From Bacteroidales bacterium (lineage in GTDB: Bacteria > Bacteroidota > Bacteroidia > Bacteroidales > UBA932): a stretch of 64,000 nucleotides of DNA. Shown here piece after piece: positions 16,265-24,772 of the stretch (its first letter is position 1; each line of letters starts with the position of its first letter). The translations under genes were made by a program, and so were the position numbers. The notes beneath the pieces were generated by a model that was not told where the DNA came from, did no database searches, and saw only the letters and a program-made list of their open reading frames with translations. Location: assembly GCA_017428945.1 (NCBI GenBank), contig JAFRPW010000036.1, positions 186,001-250,000 of the forward strand, in the 5' to 3' direction.

Positions 16265-16881
16265 TACAGCATTGCTTCGATATCCTTCTCGAAGGACTCA
16301 GGTTCTGCAACGGGGGCGAACCTCTTCACGGTTGAACCGTCCTTGCTCACAAGGAACTTGGTGAAATTCCAGAGGATGTCGCTGTCTTTCTCTACGCTCT
16401 TGCTGATGCCCTTGAGCATGGTACGTGTGGCCTTTGCCTTAAGGCCCTTGTACTCCTCTGAAGGAGCGGCTTCCTTAAGGTAAGTGAAGACGGGGGTCTC
16501 ATTGGCGCCGTTCACATCGACCTTTGCCATGAGGGGGAAGGTGACGCCGTGGTTGAGGCGGCAGAACTCTGCAATCTCCTCGTTTGAGCCGGGCTCCTGG
16601 TGTGCAAACTGGTCGCAGGGGAAGCCGATTACGACAAGGCCCTTGTCCTTATACTTCTGATAGAGGGCCTCCAGGCCGTCGTACTGAGGGGTAAAGCCGC
16701 ACTTGGATGCAGTGTTTACAATGAGAAGGACCTTGCCTTCATACTGAGAGAAATCCACCTCGACACCCTTGTTGTTGAGGGCTTTGTAGTCATAAATCTT
16801 TGCCATAGTCTTACTGTTTTGGGCACAGGCGGGCAGCAACATTACGGCGGCCAGCAGTGCGGAGATTATACTTTTTTTCAT
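16264..16881 (-). CDS. Glutathione peroxidase-family lipoprotein
   Basis: The 205-residue protein reduces hydroperoxides, probably using thioredoxin-type donors. It begins MKKSIISALLAAVMLLPAC (signal peptide, possible lipoprotein Cys19). The catalytic site is VNTASKCGFTPQYDGLE, with Cys in place of selenocysteine. GFPCDQFAHQEPGSNEEI and the Trp motif ILWNFTKFLV supply the rest of the catalytic set. It acts in the envelope. It is the first gene of an operon with the OhrR-like repressor, so peroxide induction is likely. Confidence 0.93.
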   Translation of the reverse strand: MKKSIISALLAAVMLLPACAQNSKTMAKIYDYKALNNKGVEVDFSQYEGKVLLIVNTASKCGFTPQYDGLEALYQKYKDKGLVVIGFPCDQFAHQEPGSNEEIAEFCRLNHGVTFPLMAKVDVNGANETPVFTYLKEAAPSEEYKGLKAKATRTMLKGISKSVEKDSDILWNFTKFLVSKDGSTVKRFAPVAEPESFEKDIEAML

Positions 16882-16886
16882 AATTT

Positions 16887-16938
16887 ATATCGTTCGCGAT
16901 GCAAATATAAGGATAATATTTTATATCGCAAGCGATAT
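16887..16938 (-). promoter_or_regulatory. gpx-ohrR promoter with two palindromic operators
   Basis: On the minus strand TATATTTG (16902-16909) is the -7 element and TTG (16929-16931) the -33 element, 19 bases apart. The palindrome ATATCGCAAGCGATAT (16923-16938) is centred on the -33 TTG. A related sequence, ATATCGTTCGCGATGC (16887-16902), covers the start site. Both share ATATCG-N4-CGAT. This is a textbook geometry for a MarR-type repressor. Repressor identity is inferred from gene context. Confidence 0.8.
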
Positions 16939-16958
16939 TTTGAAAAATTTCGGAAAAA

Positions 16959-17822
16959 TTACTTCAGACTCACCCAGTTGATCTCTGAATCCCGCCGCCA
17001 CCATGTGAGCTGGCGCTTGGCGTAGTGGCGGGTGTTCACCTGGATACGGCGTACGGCCTCTTCCCGGGTGCATTCACCGTCGAAATAGCTGAACATCTCC
17101 TTGTACCCTACGGTCTGAAGGGCCGGGAGCTCACGGTATGGCAGCATGCTGCGGGCTTCTTCTTCCAGCCCGCGGTCCATCATGTCCAGTACGCGTGCAT
17201 TAATCCTGTCATATAGCTCTTCCCTGGGCCTCTCAAGGCCGATTTTCACTATCTCGAAATCCCTTTCCTTGAAGCGCCTGGTCTTGAAAGAAGAGAAAGG
17301 CTCACCAGTGAACATGCTCACCTCCAGGGCACGTATCACGCGCTGCCCGTTGGAAAGGTCTATTTCTCCATACGACACAGGATCCAGTTCCCGGAGCTGC
17401 TCTGCAAGGACTTCCACGCCCTCACTCCGGAGGCACTCCATGAGGTGCTGGCGGAGCTGGAGCGGGACTTCCGGAAAATCGTCCAGACCATAGCAGAAGG
17501 CGTCTATATAGAGCATTGAACCGCCGCACATCACAAGAGTTTCGTGCCCCTGGGCAAAGAGGCTGTTCACAAGCTCCATCGCCTGCACCTCATAGATGCC
17601 GGCGGTATAGTTTTCCGTAATGGGGACCGTCCGTATGAAATAATGCTTTACCGCAGCGAGCTCCTCCTCAGAGGGCACTGCGGTACCGATGCATAATTCC
17701 TTATATATCTGGCGGGAGTCGCAGGAGATAACCGGGGAGCCGCACTCAAGCGCGCGCCGTATGGCATAAGCTGTCTTGCCGACGCCGGTGGGACCCAGTA
17801 TGATTTCTATGCGGCGGCTCAC
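16959..17822 (-). CDS. miaA: tRNA dimethylallyltransferase
   Basis: MiaA adds a dimethylallyl group to A37 of tRNAs reading UNN codons. The start is a GTG at 17822 that overlaps the previous stop (GTGA). P-loop GPTGVGKTAYAIRRAL is at about residues 10-25, followed by SCDSRQIYKELCIGT, the substrate Asp/Ser motif, and the tRNA-binding insert (GQRVIRALEVSMFTG). The C-terminal TRHYAKRQLTWWRRD motif is complete. The length (287 aa) is normal. Confidence 0.95.
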   Translation of the reverse strand: MSRRIEIILGPTGVGKTAYAIRRALECGSPVISCDSRQIYKELCIGTAVPSEEELAAVKHYFIRTVPITENYTAGIYEVQAMELVNSLFAQGHETLVMCGGSMLYIDAFCYGLDDFPEVPLQLRQHLMECLRSEGVEVLAEQLRELDPVSYGEIDLSNGQRVIRALEVSMFTGEPFSSFKTRRFKERDFEIVKIGLERPREELYDRINARVLDMMDRGLEEEARSMLPYRELPALQTVGYKEMFSYFDGECTREEAVRRIQVNTRHYAKRQLTWWRRDSEINWVSLK

Positions 17823-18379
17823 TCGGACTCGTCGTAAATCTCCTTGCCGTCTTCGTCGTCCTCTTCTTCCTCCTCGTCCTCAAAATCTTCATCGTCAAAG
17901 TCTTCGTCATCTTCATCTGAAGGGACGGCGCGCTGGCGTTCGGGAAGGTCTTCGAAAGCGACGTAGCCGTTCTCGAACTCGATGGGGTTGGGACCCTTGG
18001 TCTCTGCAAGGAGCGGGAAGTCCGGGCTGACGCGGAGGCCTTCCTCCTCTCCTTCTACAATTATATTTACGCTCTTTTTGTTGGTAACGTCGTAGAAATA
18101 CACGAAGTGGTCAGTTCCCGCTGCGATTACCTTCTCCAGCGACACCTGGTCTACGGTGCCGGAGCCAAGGTCAAAAAGACCGTAACGGCCGATGACGTTC
18201 TCTTCAATGTCCAGCGCCTTGAACATGATGAGCTGGTCCTGGGGGAATTCCAGGTCACTTCTAAGCTGCTTGTGAAGGGTGTACAGCGTAGTGGCGCCGT
18301 TCACTTTGTAAACTCTGAAAAAACCTTTTATACCCGTAAGGGTTACTCTTAATGAGAATACCATATTCTTCTTCTGCAT
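17819..18379 (-). CDS. pRiA4b ORF-3-like (IS1096 passenger-like) protein
   Basis: The 186-residue protein resembles the plasmid pRiA4b ORF-3 family: VFSLRVTLTGIKGFFRVYKV, TLYTLHKQLRSDLEF, and HFVYFYDVTNKKSVNIIVEG. The family name comes from mobile elements, but chromosomal copies beside miaA are usual and have no known function. The last 40 residues are almost entirely Asp and Glu. The gene has its own -7 element (TATATTTG on the minus strand, 18393-18400) and overlaps miaA by four bases, so it probably leads that operon. Confidence 0.8.
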   Translation of the reverse strand: MQKKNMVFSLRVTLTGIKGFFRVYKVNGATTLYTLHKQLRSDLEFPQDQLIMFKALDIEENVIGRYGLFDLGSGTVDQVSLEKVIAAGTDHFVYFYDVTNKKSVNIIVEGEEEGLRVSPDFPLLAETKGPNPIEFENGYVAFEDLPERQRAVPSDEDDEDFDDEDFEDEEEEEDDEDGKEIYDESE

Positions 18380-18392
18380 TTACTTGCTTTAA

Positions 18393-18400
18393 CAAATATA
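18393..18400 (-). promoter_or_regulatory. -7 promoter element of the 17819-18379 gene
   Basis: On the minus strand this reads TATATTTG, 13 bases before the ATG at 18379. The divergent YigZ gene begins 50 bases further on. Confidence 0.55.
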
Positions 18401-18449
18401 CTGCTTTTTTCTGTTTCAATTGCAAATAATCTGAAAAAACGCTATTTTC

Positions 18450-19055
18450 GTGGAAGTGGAATCTTTTGACTCATACAAGAGTATCCAGGCCCCCTCACAG
18501 GGCCTTTTCAAGGACAACGGATCAAGGTTCATAGCCCTGGCATACCCCGTAGAAACGGAGGCCGAGGTAAAGGAAATCGTATCCTCCCTCCGCAAGGAAT
18601 ACCACGACGCCCGCCACCACTGCTACGCTTACCGGCTGGGCTACAAGGCCGATGTATTCCGTTCCTCCGACGACGGCGAGCCTTCCGGCAGTGCCGGCCG
18701 TCCCATCCTTGGCCAGATAGACTCCGCCGGCCTCAGCGACGTCCTGGTGGTGGTTGTCCGCTACTTCGGCGGCATCAAGCTTGGCATCCCGGGCCTAATC
18801 CGCGCATACAAGACTTCCACGGCCGATGCCCTCTCCAACGCCGTCATCGTCCCAAAGACAGCCACGCAGAGGTTCCTCACAGAGTTTGATTACCTTTCCA
18901 TGAACTCCGTCATGAAAGTCCTCAAGGACCTTGGCCTTCAGCCGCAGAACCAGAACTTCGGGGAAAGCTGTTCCCTGGAAGTGGCCGTAAGGCTGTCTTC
19001 TGTGCCAATTTTTAAAGAAAAACTCGAAAATATTGTAAAATTGAAAGAAATCTAA
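18450..19055 (+). CDS. YigZ/IMPACT-family protein
   Basis: A 201-residue member of the UPF0029/IMPACT family. The N-terminal domain is recognisable by SRFIALAYPVETEAE, HHCYAYRLG, SSDDGEPSGSAGRPIL and VVVVRYFGGIKLGIPGLIRAY. A C-terminal ferredoxin-like domain of about 65 residues follows. Family members bind RNA or ribosome-associated factors, but the role in bacteria is not established. The start is a GTG at 18450, preceded by TATTTTCG, a weak -7 match. Confidence 0.9.
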   Translation: MEVESFDSYKSIQAPSQGLFKDNGSRFIALAYPVETEAEVKEIVSSLRKEYHDARHHCYAYRLGYKADVFRSSDDGEPSGSAGRPILGQIDSAGLSDVLVVVVRYFGGIKLGIPGLIRAYKTSTADALSNAVIVPKTATQRFLTEFDYLSMNSVMKVLKDLGLQPQNQNFGESCSLEVAVRLSSVPIFKEKLENIVKLKEI

Positions 19056-19098
19056 ATAAATTTTTGTAACTTTCGAAACTTTAATAACACAAAATATC

Positions 19099-20175
19099 AT
19101 GTCTAAAAAAGTTCACGTTTTTAATGCAGGCCCCTGCCTTCTTCCTCAGGTGGCAATTGACAATACAATCGAGGCACTGAAAGATTTCGCCGGCACCGGC
19201 GTTTCCCTCATCTCCATTTCCCATCGTACAAAAGAATGGGACGCAGTAATGGACGAAACACGCGCCCTCTGGAAGGAACTCCTCCACATCCCGGACACCC
19301 ATGAGGTTGTTTTCCTGGGCGGAGGCGCATCCCTCCAGTTCCTGTATGTGGCAATGAACTTCCTTGAGAAGAAGGCCGCATATCTGGACACCGGCGTTTG
19401 GGCACACAAGGCACTTGTAGAGGCCCAGGGCATCGGCGAGGCCTATGCAATCGCCTGCTCCAAGGACAAGAACTACACCTATATCCCCAAGGGATTCGAG
19501 GTTCCCGCAGACCTTGACTACCTCCACATCACCACCAACAACACCATCTACGGCACCGAGATTCACGAAGACCTCGACGTCCCCTGCCCCCTCATCGCCG
19601 ACATGTCATCGGACATCATGTCCCGCCCCGTGGACGTGAGCAAGTACGACCTCATCTACGGCGGTGCCCAGAAGAACGTGGGCCCTGCAGGAGTCACCTT
19701 CGCAATCATCCGCAAGGATGCCCTTGGCCGCGTTTCCCGCCATATCCCCACCATGCTGAACTACAGCACCCACATCGACAAGCTCTCCATGTTCAACACC
19801 CCTCCCGTGTTCGCAATTTACGTGATGAGGGAGACCCTTAAGTGGCTCAAGAGCATCGGCGGCGTGGAAGCCATGTACGAGATCAACAAGAAGAAGGCAG
19901 CCCTCCTGTACGATGAAATTGACCGCAACAGCCTGTTCGTAGGCACCGCAGCCAAGGAAGACCGTTCCCTCATGAACGTCTGCTTCGTCCCTGCACCCGG
20001 TCACGAAGACATCTTTGACGAGTTCTTCGCCTTTGCCAAGGAGCGCGGCATGATAGGCATCAAGGGCCACCGCAGCGTAGGCGGTTTCCGCGCCTCCCTG
20101 TATAACGCCTGCTCCCTGGAGGATGTCCAGGCCCTCGTAGACTGCATGAAAGAATTTGAAGCACTCAAGAAATAA
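19099..20175 (+). CDS. serC: Phosphoserine aminotransferase
   Basis: SerC transaminates 3-phosphohydroxypyruvate in serine synthesis. The 358-residue PLP enzyme starts [16 protein letters not shown], typical for the family. The PLP lysine lies in [15 protein letters not shown], and [20 protein letters not shown] closes the protein. The serA start overlaps the stop (TAATG), so the two are coupled and supply consecutive steps of the same pathway. Confidence 0.96.
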   Translation: MSKKVHVFNAGPCLLPQVAIDNTIEALKDFAGTGVSLISISHRTKEWDAVMDETRALWKELLHIPDTHEVVFLGGGASLQFLYVAMNFLEKKAAYLDTGVWAHKALVEAQGIGEAYAIACSKDKNYTYIPKGFEVPADLDYLHITTNNTIYGTEIHEDLDVPCPLIADMSSDIMSRPVDVSKYDLIYGGAQKNVGPAGVTFAIIRKDALGRVSRHIPTMLNYSTHIDKLSMFNTPPVFAIYVMRETLKWLKSIGGVEAMYEINKKKAALLYDEIDRNSLFVGTAAKEDRSLMNVCFVPAPGHEDIFDEFFAFAKERGMIGIKGHRSVGGFRASLYNACSLEDVQALVDCMKEFEALKK

Positions 20176-21095
20176 TGAAAGTCCTTCTCGCAACCCAGAA
20201 ACCCTTCGCAGCAAAGGCTGTGGACGGTATCGTGAAAATCCTCACAGAGGCAGGTCACGAAGTAATAAAGCTTGAAAAGTATGAGGCCCAGGCAGACTTT
20301 GTGGCTGCCGTAAAGGATGTGGAAGCCATCATCATCCGCTCGGACAAGGTTACCGAGGAAGTAATGGCCGCAGCACCCAAACTCAAGATAGTGGTCCGCG
20401 CCGGCGCCGGTTATGACAACGTAGACCTTGAAGCCGCCACAAAGCGCGGCGTGGTAGTCATGAACACCCCCGGCCAGAACTCCAACGCAGTTGCAGAACT
20501 GGCCCTTGGCCTCATGATCTACATGGCCCGCACCCAGTTCACTCCCGCTACCGGAAGCGAGCTCCAGGGCAAGCGCCTTGGCGTGCAGGCATACGGCAAT
20601 GTGGGCCGCCTGGTGGGCCAGAAGGCAAAGGCCCTTGGCATGAAAATTCACGCCCTGGATCCGTTCCTCACGGACGAGCAGATCGTTGCAGGCGGAGCAG
20701 ACCCCGTCCACTCCGTGGAAGAGCTCTACGCCGCATCGGACTACCTCTCCATCCACATTCCCGCCCTGCCTTCCACCATTGGGAGCATCGGCTATGACCT
20801 TATCACAAAGATGCCAAAGGGCGCAACGCTGGTGAACACCGCCCGCAAGGAAGTCATCGACGAGGACGGTCTCCTGAAAGCCTTGGAAGAGCGCCCTGAC
20901 CTCAAGTACGTTGCCGATGTCATGCCGGACAACTATGCCCTCCTTCAGGAGAAGTTCGGCGCACGCGTGTTCGCAACTCCCAAGAAGATGGGAGCCCAGA
21001 CAAGCGAAGCCAACGTGAACGCCGGCCTTGCCGCCGCCCGCCAGATTGCAGACTTCTTCGCCACCGGCAACCGCAAATTCCAGGTGAACAAATAG
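20175..21095 (+). CDS. serA: D-3-phosphoglycerate dehydrogenase
   Basis: SerA oxidises 3-phosphoglycerate with NAD and supplies SerC. The 306-residue protein is the short form without an ACT regulatory domain. Substrate-binding residues are in RAGAGYDNVDLEAATKRG, the cofactor-binding turn in GVQAYGNVGRLVGQKAKALG, and the catalytic Arg/Glu region in LVNTARKEVIDEDGL. The last part departs somewhat from the usual GHTE-type ending, with KKMGAQTSEANVN. The next gene of the usual serC-serA-DUF1015 order lies 1.7 kb downstream, beyond an AT-rich insertion. Confidence 0.92.
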   Translation: MKVLLATQKPFAAKAVDGIVKILTEAGHEVIKLEKYEAQADFVAAVKDVEAIIIRSDKVTEEVMAAAPKLKIVVRAGAGYDNVDLEAATKRGVVVMNTPGQNSNAVAELALGLMIYMARTQFTPATGSELQGKRLGVQAYGNVGRLVGQKAKALGMKIHALDPFLTDEQIVAGGADPVHSVEELYAASDYLSIHIPALPSTIGSIGYDLITKMPKGATLVNTARKEVIDEDGLLKALEERPDLKYVADVMPDNYALLQEKFGARVFATPKKMGAQTSEANVNAGLAAARQIADFFATGNRKFQVNK

Positions 21096-21101
21096 AATAA
21101 T

Positions 21102-22331
21102 ATGAATTTTGTCAAGTTTATATTTTGTGGGTTATTTCTTTCAGTTGTCGCATGCTCTCGTTCGGAGAAGACCTATGAAGATAATATAGTGTCTCAAATA
21201 TCCCCTTGGATTGATAGACAAACTACACATACTCAAGTTCACGACACTGTTTGGGTTGAACTGTCAAATGGTATGATTTTACCCCAGATAGACAGTTTAT
21301 ATTATTGGGATGATATGGTCTTCACTGAAGAAGGGCTGTTTTATTTGAATCCCGATAATACACGCGCTGCTGTTCGTGATGTCACTGATTATTATTGGCC
21401 TTATAGCATAGTTCCTTATAAGTATAATTCCAATATTGTAGACACAACTTATTTTAGGAATGCTATGACTCACATACAAACCTACACTGGCGTTAAGTTT
21501 AAACCGAAAACTGCAAATAATACACATTATATTGAGTTTAAATATAATAGTAGTGTAACAAATTCCAATGTGGGTATGCAATCAGGATATCAAATCATTA
21601 ATATTCAGAATATATATAGCCAGAGAGACATTGTTCACGAGATTCTCCATTCTTTAGGTTTTTTTCATGAGCACAGTAGGGCCGATAGAGATTCATTCAT
21701 TCTAGTTAACATTGATAATGTTAAACCGAGTTATAAGCACAATTTTCAAACCTATACTGAGCGTGGGTATACAGGTATGGATTTGGGCCCCCTTGATTTT
21801 AACTCCATAATGATATATGACTCCAAAATAACCAATCCTGATTTCGTTTACGATACTTCCATTAACACTATGACTAAACTTAATGGTGATCCATTTAATC
21901 AAGGATCAGTTCTGTCAGATGATGATAAAAAAGGGATTCGCTCTATTTACGGTCCTCCATATCATCGTTTGGAGCATCATCGATTAAGAATTGTAGAAGA
22001 TAGCGTGTCTGGCTTTATTGAAACATTTATTACAGAACACGCTGACAGTATCGTTTTTTATACTGATAACACTTGTACTGTTCGGCAGTCTTTGCCTTAT
22101 CCCCGCAGAATTAAAGTACTACGTACTGTTTGTACCGATTTAAACTTAAATTATAATTACAATTACTCATATATATATATCACTGTTCCTGGCGGTGTTT
22201 CATCATACTGCCTATGGCATGGCTTTAATTATGAGTGTTATTATTGTTCTGATCCATATAACTACAGCATAACATCCCACGAGATAGTCAACAAACAGAT
22301 TATTAATGATGTTTACTATTATCATGAGTAA
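21102..22331 (+). CDS. Astacin-like zinc metalloprotease lipoprotein
   Basis: A 409-residue lipoprotein (MNFVKFIFCGLFLSVVAC, Cys18). The zinc site is HEILHSLGFFHEHSRADR (His179 first), the HExxHxxGxxHE pattern of the astacin family (M12A). The Met-turn is SIMIYDS, near residue 237. The catalytic domain spans about residues 95-290. The C-terminal 120 residues are rich in Tyr, His and Cys and form no domain I know. The gene is far more AT-rich than serA and DUF1015 around it, a sign of transfer. It is likely exported and surface-attached. Confidence 0.88.
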   Translation: MNFVKFIFCGLFLSVVACSRSEKTYEDNIVSQISPWIDRQTTHTQVHDTVWVELSNGMILPQIDSLYYWDDMVFTEEGLFYLNPDNTRAAVRDVTDYYWPYSIVPYKYNSNIVDTTYFRNAMTHIQTYTGVKFKPKTANNTHYIEFKYNSSVTNSNVGMQSGYQIINIQNIYSQRDIVHEILHSLGFFHEHSRADRDSFILVNIDNVKPSYKHNFQTYTERGYTGMDLGPLDFNSIMIYDSKITNPDFVYDTSINTMTKLNGDPFNQGSVLSDDDKKGIRSIYGPPYHRLEHHRLRIVEDSVSGFIETFITEHADSIVFYTDNTCTVRQSLPYPRRIKVLRTVCTDLNLNYNYNYSYIYITVPGGVSSYCLWHGFNYECYYCSDPYNYSITSHEIVNKQIINDVYYYHE

Positions 22332-22334
22332 TCT

Positions 22335-22778
22335 ATGAAAAGAATCCTTGCATTAACTCTGTCATTATTATCTCTTTCCTGTTCTGATAAGGGCGGGCAA
22401 GTTATTGTAGATCCTCCTTCCATTATGCGTCACTATCGTGGTAATGTCTCTTTAAACTCCGAAGAGGGCTTTGAGTTGCGGATCGGACTTGACAAAGACA
22501 CCAGTAATCGTCATGCGGAGATGATGTATTTGTCGCTGTATTCAGGAGAGTTGAAAAAAGGTTATATAGATGGAGCAGGTGGTTATTACCAAATAGAAAA
22601 TGACGCTTTTACAATCTTCGTGTCAGATACTGTTTATATAAAAGGCCGCCACCTTGAAGATAAACAGAGAATTGAAGTCTCTTGGGAAGGTAGTCTCGGA
22701 CGAATGTGGGACACTTGCGCTGTTCGATACAACTGGCCCCACAAGATGACCTTAGATTTGTTTCACGAGGATTATTAA
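22335..22778 (+). CDS. Hypothetical lipoprotein (147 aa)
   Basis: It starts 3 bases after the protease stop and has a lipoprotein signal (MKRILALTLSLLSLSC, Cys16). The mature part looks like a small beta domain (FELRIGLDKD, MMYLSLYSGELKKGYIDG). I recognise no family. It shares the AT-rich composition of the protease gene, so the two form one transferred cassette. A partner or inhibitor role is conceivable but has no direct support. Confidence 0.65.
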   Translation: MKRILALTLSLLSLSCSDKGGQVIVDPPSIMRHYRGNVSLNSEEGFELRIGLDKDTSNRHAEMMYLSLYSGELKKGYIDGAGGYYQIENDAFTIFVSDTVYIKGRHLEDKQRIEVSWEGSLGRMWDTCAVRYNWPHKMTLDLFHEDY

Positions 22779-22801
22779 TTAACCATTAATTACACTATCA
22801 T

Positions 22802-24064
22802 ATGGTAAGAGTAAAACCCTTTGCAGCCATCAGGCCGCCCAAGAACCTCGTAACAGAGGTTGCAGCACCCCCGTACGATGTCCTCAACTCTGAGGAAGCC
22901 CGCGCAATGGCAGGCGAAAAGAGCCTCCTGCACATAACCAAGCCGGAGATTGACTTTACTCCCATTGCCGGAGAGCACGAGCAGCGCACCTACGACAAGG
23001 CCGTGGAGAACTTCAAGCTATGGAAAGAGCGCGGCTGGCTTGTACGCGAGGACAGGGAGAAGTACTATGTGTACGCCCAGACAATGGGCAAGCGCACCCA
23101 GTACGGCATAGTCCTCTGCGCCCACACGGACGACTACGCCAACGGCATCATCAAGAAGCACGAGCTCACCCGCAAGGACAAGGAAGACGACCGCATGGTC
23201 CACGTCCGCATCCAGAACGCCAACATAGAGCCCGTCTTCTTCGCTTTCAAGGACAATGAAGAGCTGAACGCCATAATCGCCAAGACCGCCGCCGGAAAGC
23301 CGGAGTACAAGTTCACCGACGAGAACAAGTTCGTCCACACCTTCTGGGTAATTGACGATGACGCGGTGAACGCCCGCATCACGGAGATCTTCACCAAGGA
23401 CATCGACGCCTTCTACGTGGCCGACGGCCATCACCGTACAGCCGCCGCAGCGCGCGTAGGTGCAGAGAAGAAGGCACTGAACCCCGGCCACACCGGAAAT
23501 GAGGAATACAACTTCTTCATGGCCGTGTGCTTCCCCCAGAGCCAGCTTGCGATCATCGATTACAACCGCGTGGTCAAGGACCTGAACGGTCTCACGGAAG
23601 AGCAGTTCCTGAAGGCCCTGGAAGAGGACTTTGACGTTGCCGTGGCAACAAAACCCCGCTGCGGCCGTCCGGCAAAGCCTTACTCCCCCACCGGCCTCCA
23701 CAACTTCTCCATGTACCTTGGAGACAAGTGGTACACCCTCACCGCCAAGCCCGGCCGCTATGACGACAACGACCCCATCGGCGTACTGGATGTAACCATC
23801 CTGAGCAATCTGGTACTGGACAAGATCCTTGGCATCAAGGACCTCCGTACGGACAAGAGGATAGACTTCGTGGGCGGTATCCGCGGCCTTGGAGAGCTCT
23901 CCCGCCGCGTGGACTCCGGAGAGATGAAGGTTGCCTTTGCGCTGTATCCCGTATCCATGGACCAGCTCATCCGCATTGCGGACACCGGCAACATAATGCC
24001 TCCCAAGACCACCTGGTTCGAGCCCAAGCTCCGCAGCGGCCTGGCTATCCACAGCCTGGATTAA
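22802..24064 (+). CDS. DUF1015 family protein
   Basis: A 420-residue protein with the family hallmarks VRVKPFAAIRPPKNLVTEVAAPP at the start (written here in two parts: VRVKPFAAIRPP and LVTEVAAPPYDVLN), YVADGHHRTAAAARV in the middle and PPKTTWFEPKLRSGL at the end. DUF1015 genes follow serC and serA in many Bacteroidota, and a role in serine metabolism has been proposed on that basis. No reaction can be read from the sequence. Codon use matches serA, not the cassette in between. Confidence 0.9.
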   Translation: MVRVKPFAAIRPPKNLVTEVAAPPYDVLNSEEARAMAGEKSLLHITKPEIDFTPIAGEHEQRTYDKAVENFKLWKERGWLVREDREKYYVYAQTMGKRTQYGIVLCAHTDDYANGIIKKHELTRKDKEDDRMVHVRIQNANIEPVFFAFKDNEELNAIIAKTAAGKPEYKFTDENKFVHTFWVIDDDAVNARITEIFTKDIDAFYVADGHHRTAAAARVGAEKKALNPGHTGNEEYNFFMAVCFPQSQLAIIDYNRVVKDLNGLTEEQFLKALEEDFDVAVATKPRCGRPAKPYSPTGLHNFSMYLGDKWYTLTAKPGRYDDNDPIGVLDVTILSNLVLDKILGIKDLRTDKRIDFVGGIRGLGELSRRVDSGEMKVAFALYPVSMDQLIRIADTGNIMPPKTTWFEPKLRSGLAIHSLD

Positions 24065-24074
24065 TCCACTGTAT

Positions 24075-24569
24075 TTACCGACAACTTATCTTCTGGTAGG
24101 CAAGTCTTTCGTCTCCGGAGGAAAGGTATATGATGCCGCAGTACTTGAATCCGTATTTCAGGATGACGTGCTGCATGATGGTGTTGTCCCGGTGAGTGTC
24201 GATGCGGATGTTGGGGTCTTTGCTGAAACACCAGTCCATGATGGCTTTGAACACGCCGTGAACCTGGGGATAACTGCCAATGCGGTGCACGACGTGGTAG
24301 GGTGAAGTGTCCTCGAGCCAGGCACCGTCGTAGATCTTGAGGTATGTAGGCTCCGGGGAAGGGATGAATGCAAAGTAGCCGGCAATGCCTTCCGGGGCCT
24401 CCACCACAAAGCCGTATCCGTGGCTGATATCGTCAGAGATAACCTCACGTGAGGGATAGCCGTTTATCCACTGCCCCATGTTGCCGGATGCGCGCATAAT
24501 ACCCTTGGCCGCCACCAGGACGTCCATTATGGCGTTCAGGTCCCCCAAATATGCCGGTCTTATACTCAT
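24075..24569 (-). CDS. GNAT-family N-acetyltransferase
   Basis: The start chosen is the ATG at 24569 (MSIRPAYLGDLNAIMDV). A near-match -7 element (TATATTTA on the minus strand) lies 8 bases upstream, and the upstream in-frame codon at 24608 falls inside the repeat element. The protein is 164 residues. The GNAT fold is suggested by the N-terminal R-P-A-x-x-D-L pattern, the central strand GYGFVVEAPEGIAGYFAF and the C-terminal IDTHRDNTIMQHVILKYGF, which is typical of motif B. The acceptor is unknown. Confidence 0.8.
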   Translation of the reverse strand: MSIRPAYLGDLNAIMDVLVAAKGIMRASGNMGQWINGYPSREVISDDISHGYGFVVEAPEGIAGYFAFIPSPEPTYLKIYDGAWLEDTSPYHVVHRIGSYPQVHGVFKAIMDWCFSKDPNIRIDTHRDNTIMQHVILKYGFKYCGIIYLSSGDERLAYQKISCR

Positions 24570-24596
24570 TCCGCCGGTAAATATACGAATAAAACC

Positions 24597-24752
24597 AACA
24601 CCTTCCATACCCTTGTTTATAAATAGCTGATAGTCAGAGACTTATAAAACGATGCATGGAAGGTCCCCCAAAAATAAAGGGCACCTTCCATGTCGCAAAT
24701 TACATTTAGCTGATATTCAGATAGTTACAAACTACCGCATGGACGGTGTCCG
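24597..24752 (-). repeat. REP-like palindromic element, copy C
   Basis: This is a diverged relative of the 157-bp elements at 10592 and 13722. It has the same three-part plan: outer ACACCTTCCAT and ATGGACGGTGT, a central hairpin of GCATGGAAGGTCCCCC and GGGCACCTTCCATG, and in each half a box related to AGCTTATAATCA (TAGCTGATAGTCAG and TAGCTGATATTCAG). It fills the gap between the acetyltransferase and truA genes. No transposase is adjacent. Confidence 0.75.
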
Positions 24753-24772
24753 GAAGGATTAACCAAAAGCAA

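Noticed and set aside
23018-24052. A 344-codon minus-strand ORF across the DUF1015 gene
   Set aside because: GC-rich genes give long antisense frames. The DUF1015 motifs on the plus strand explain the region. The same applies to the long antisense frames at 52765-53913, 57838-58881 and 62481-63491.
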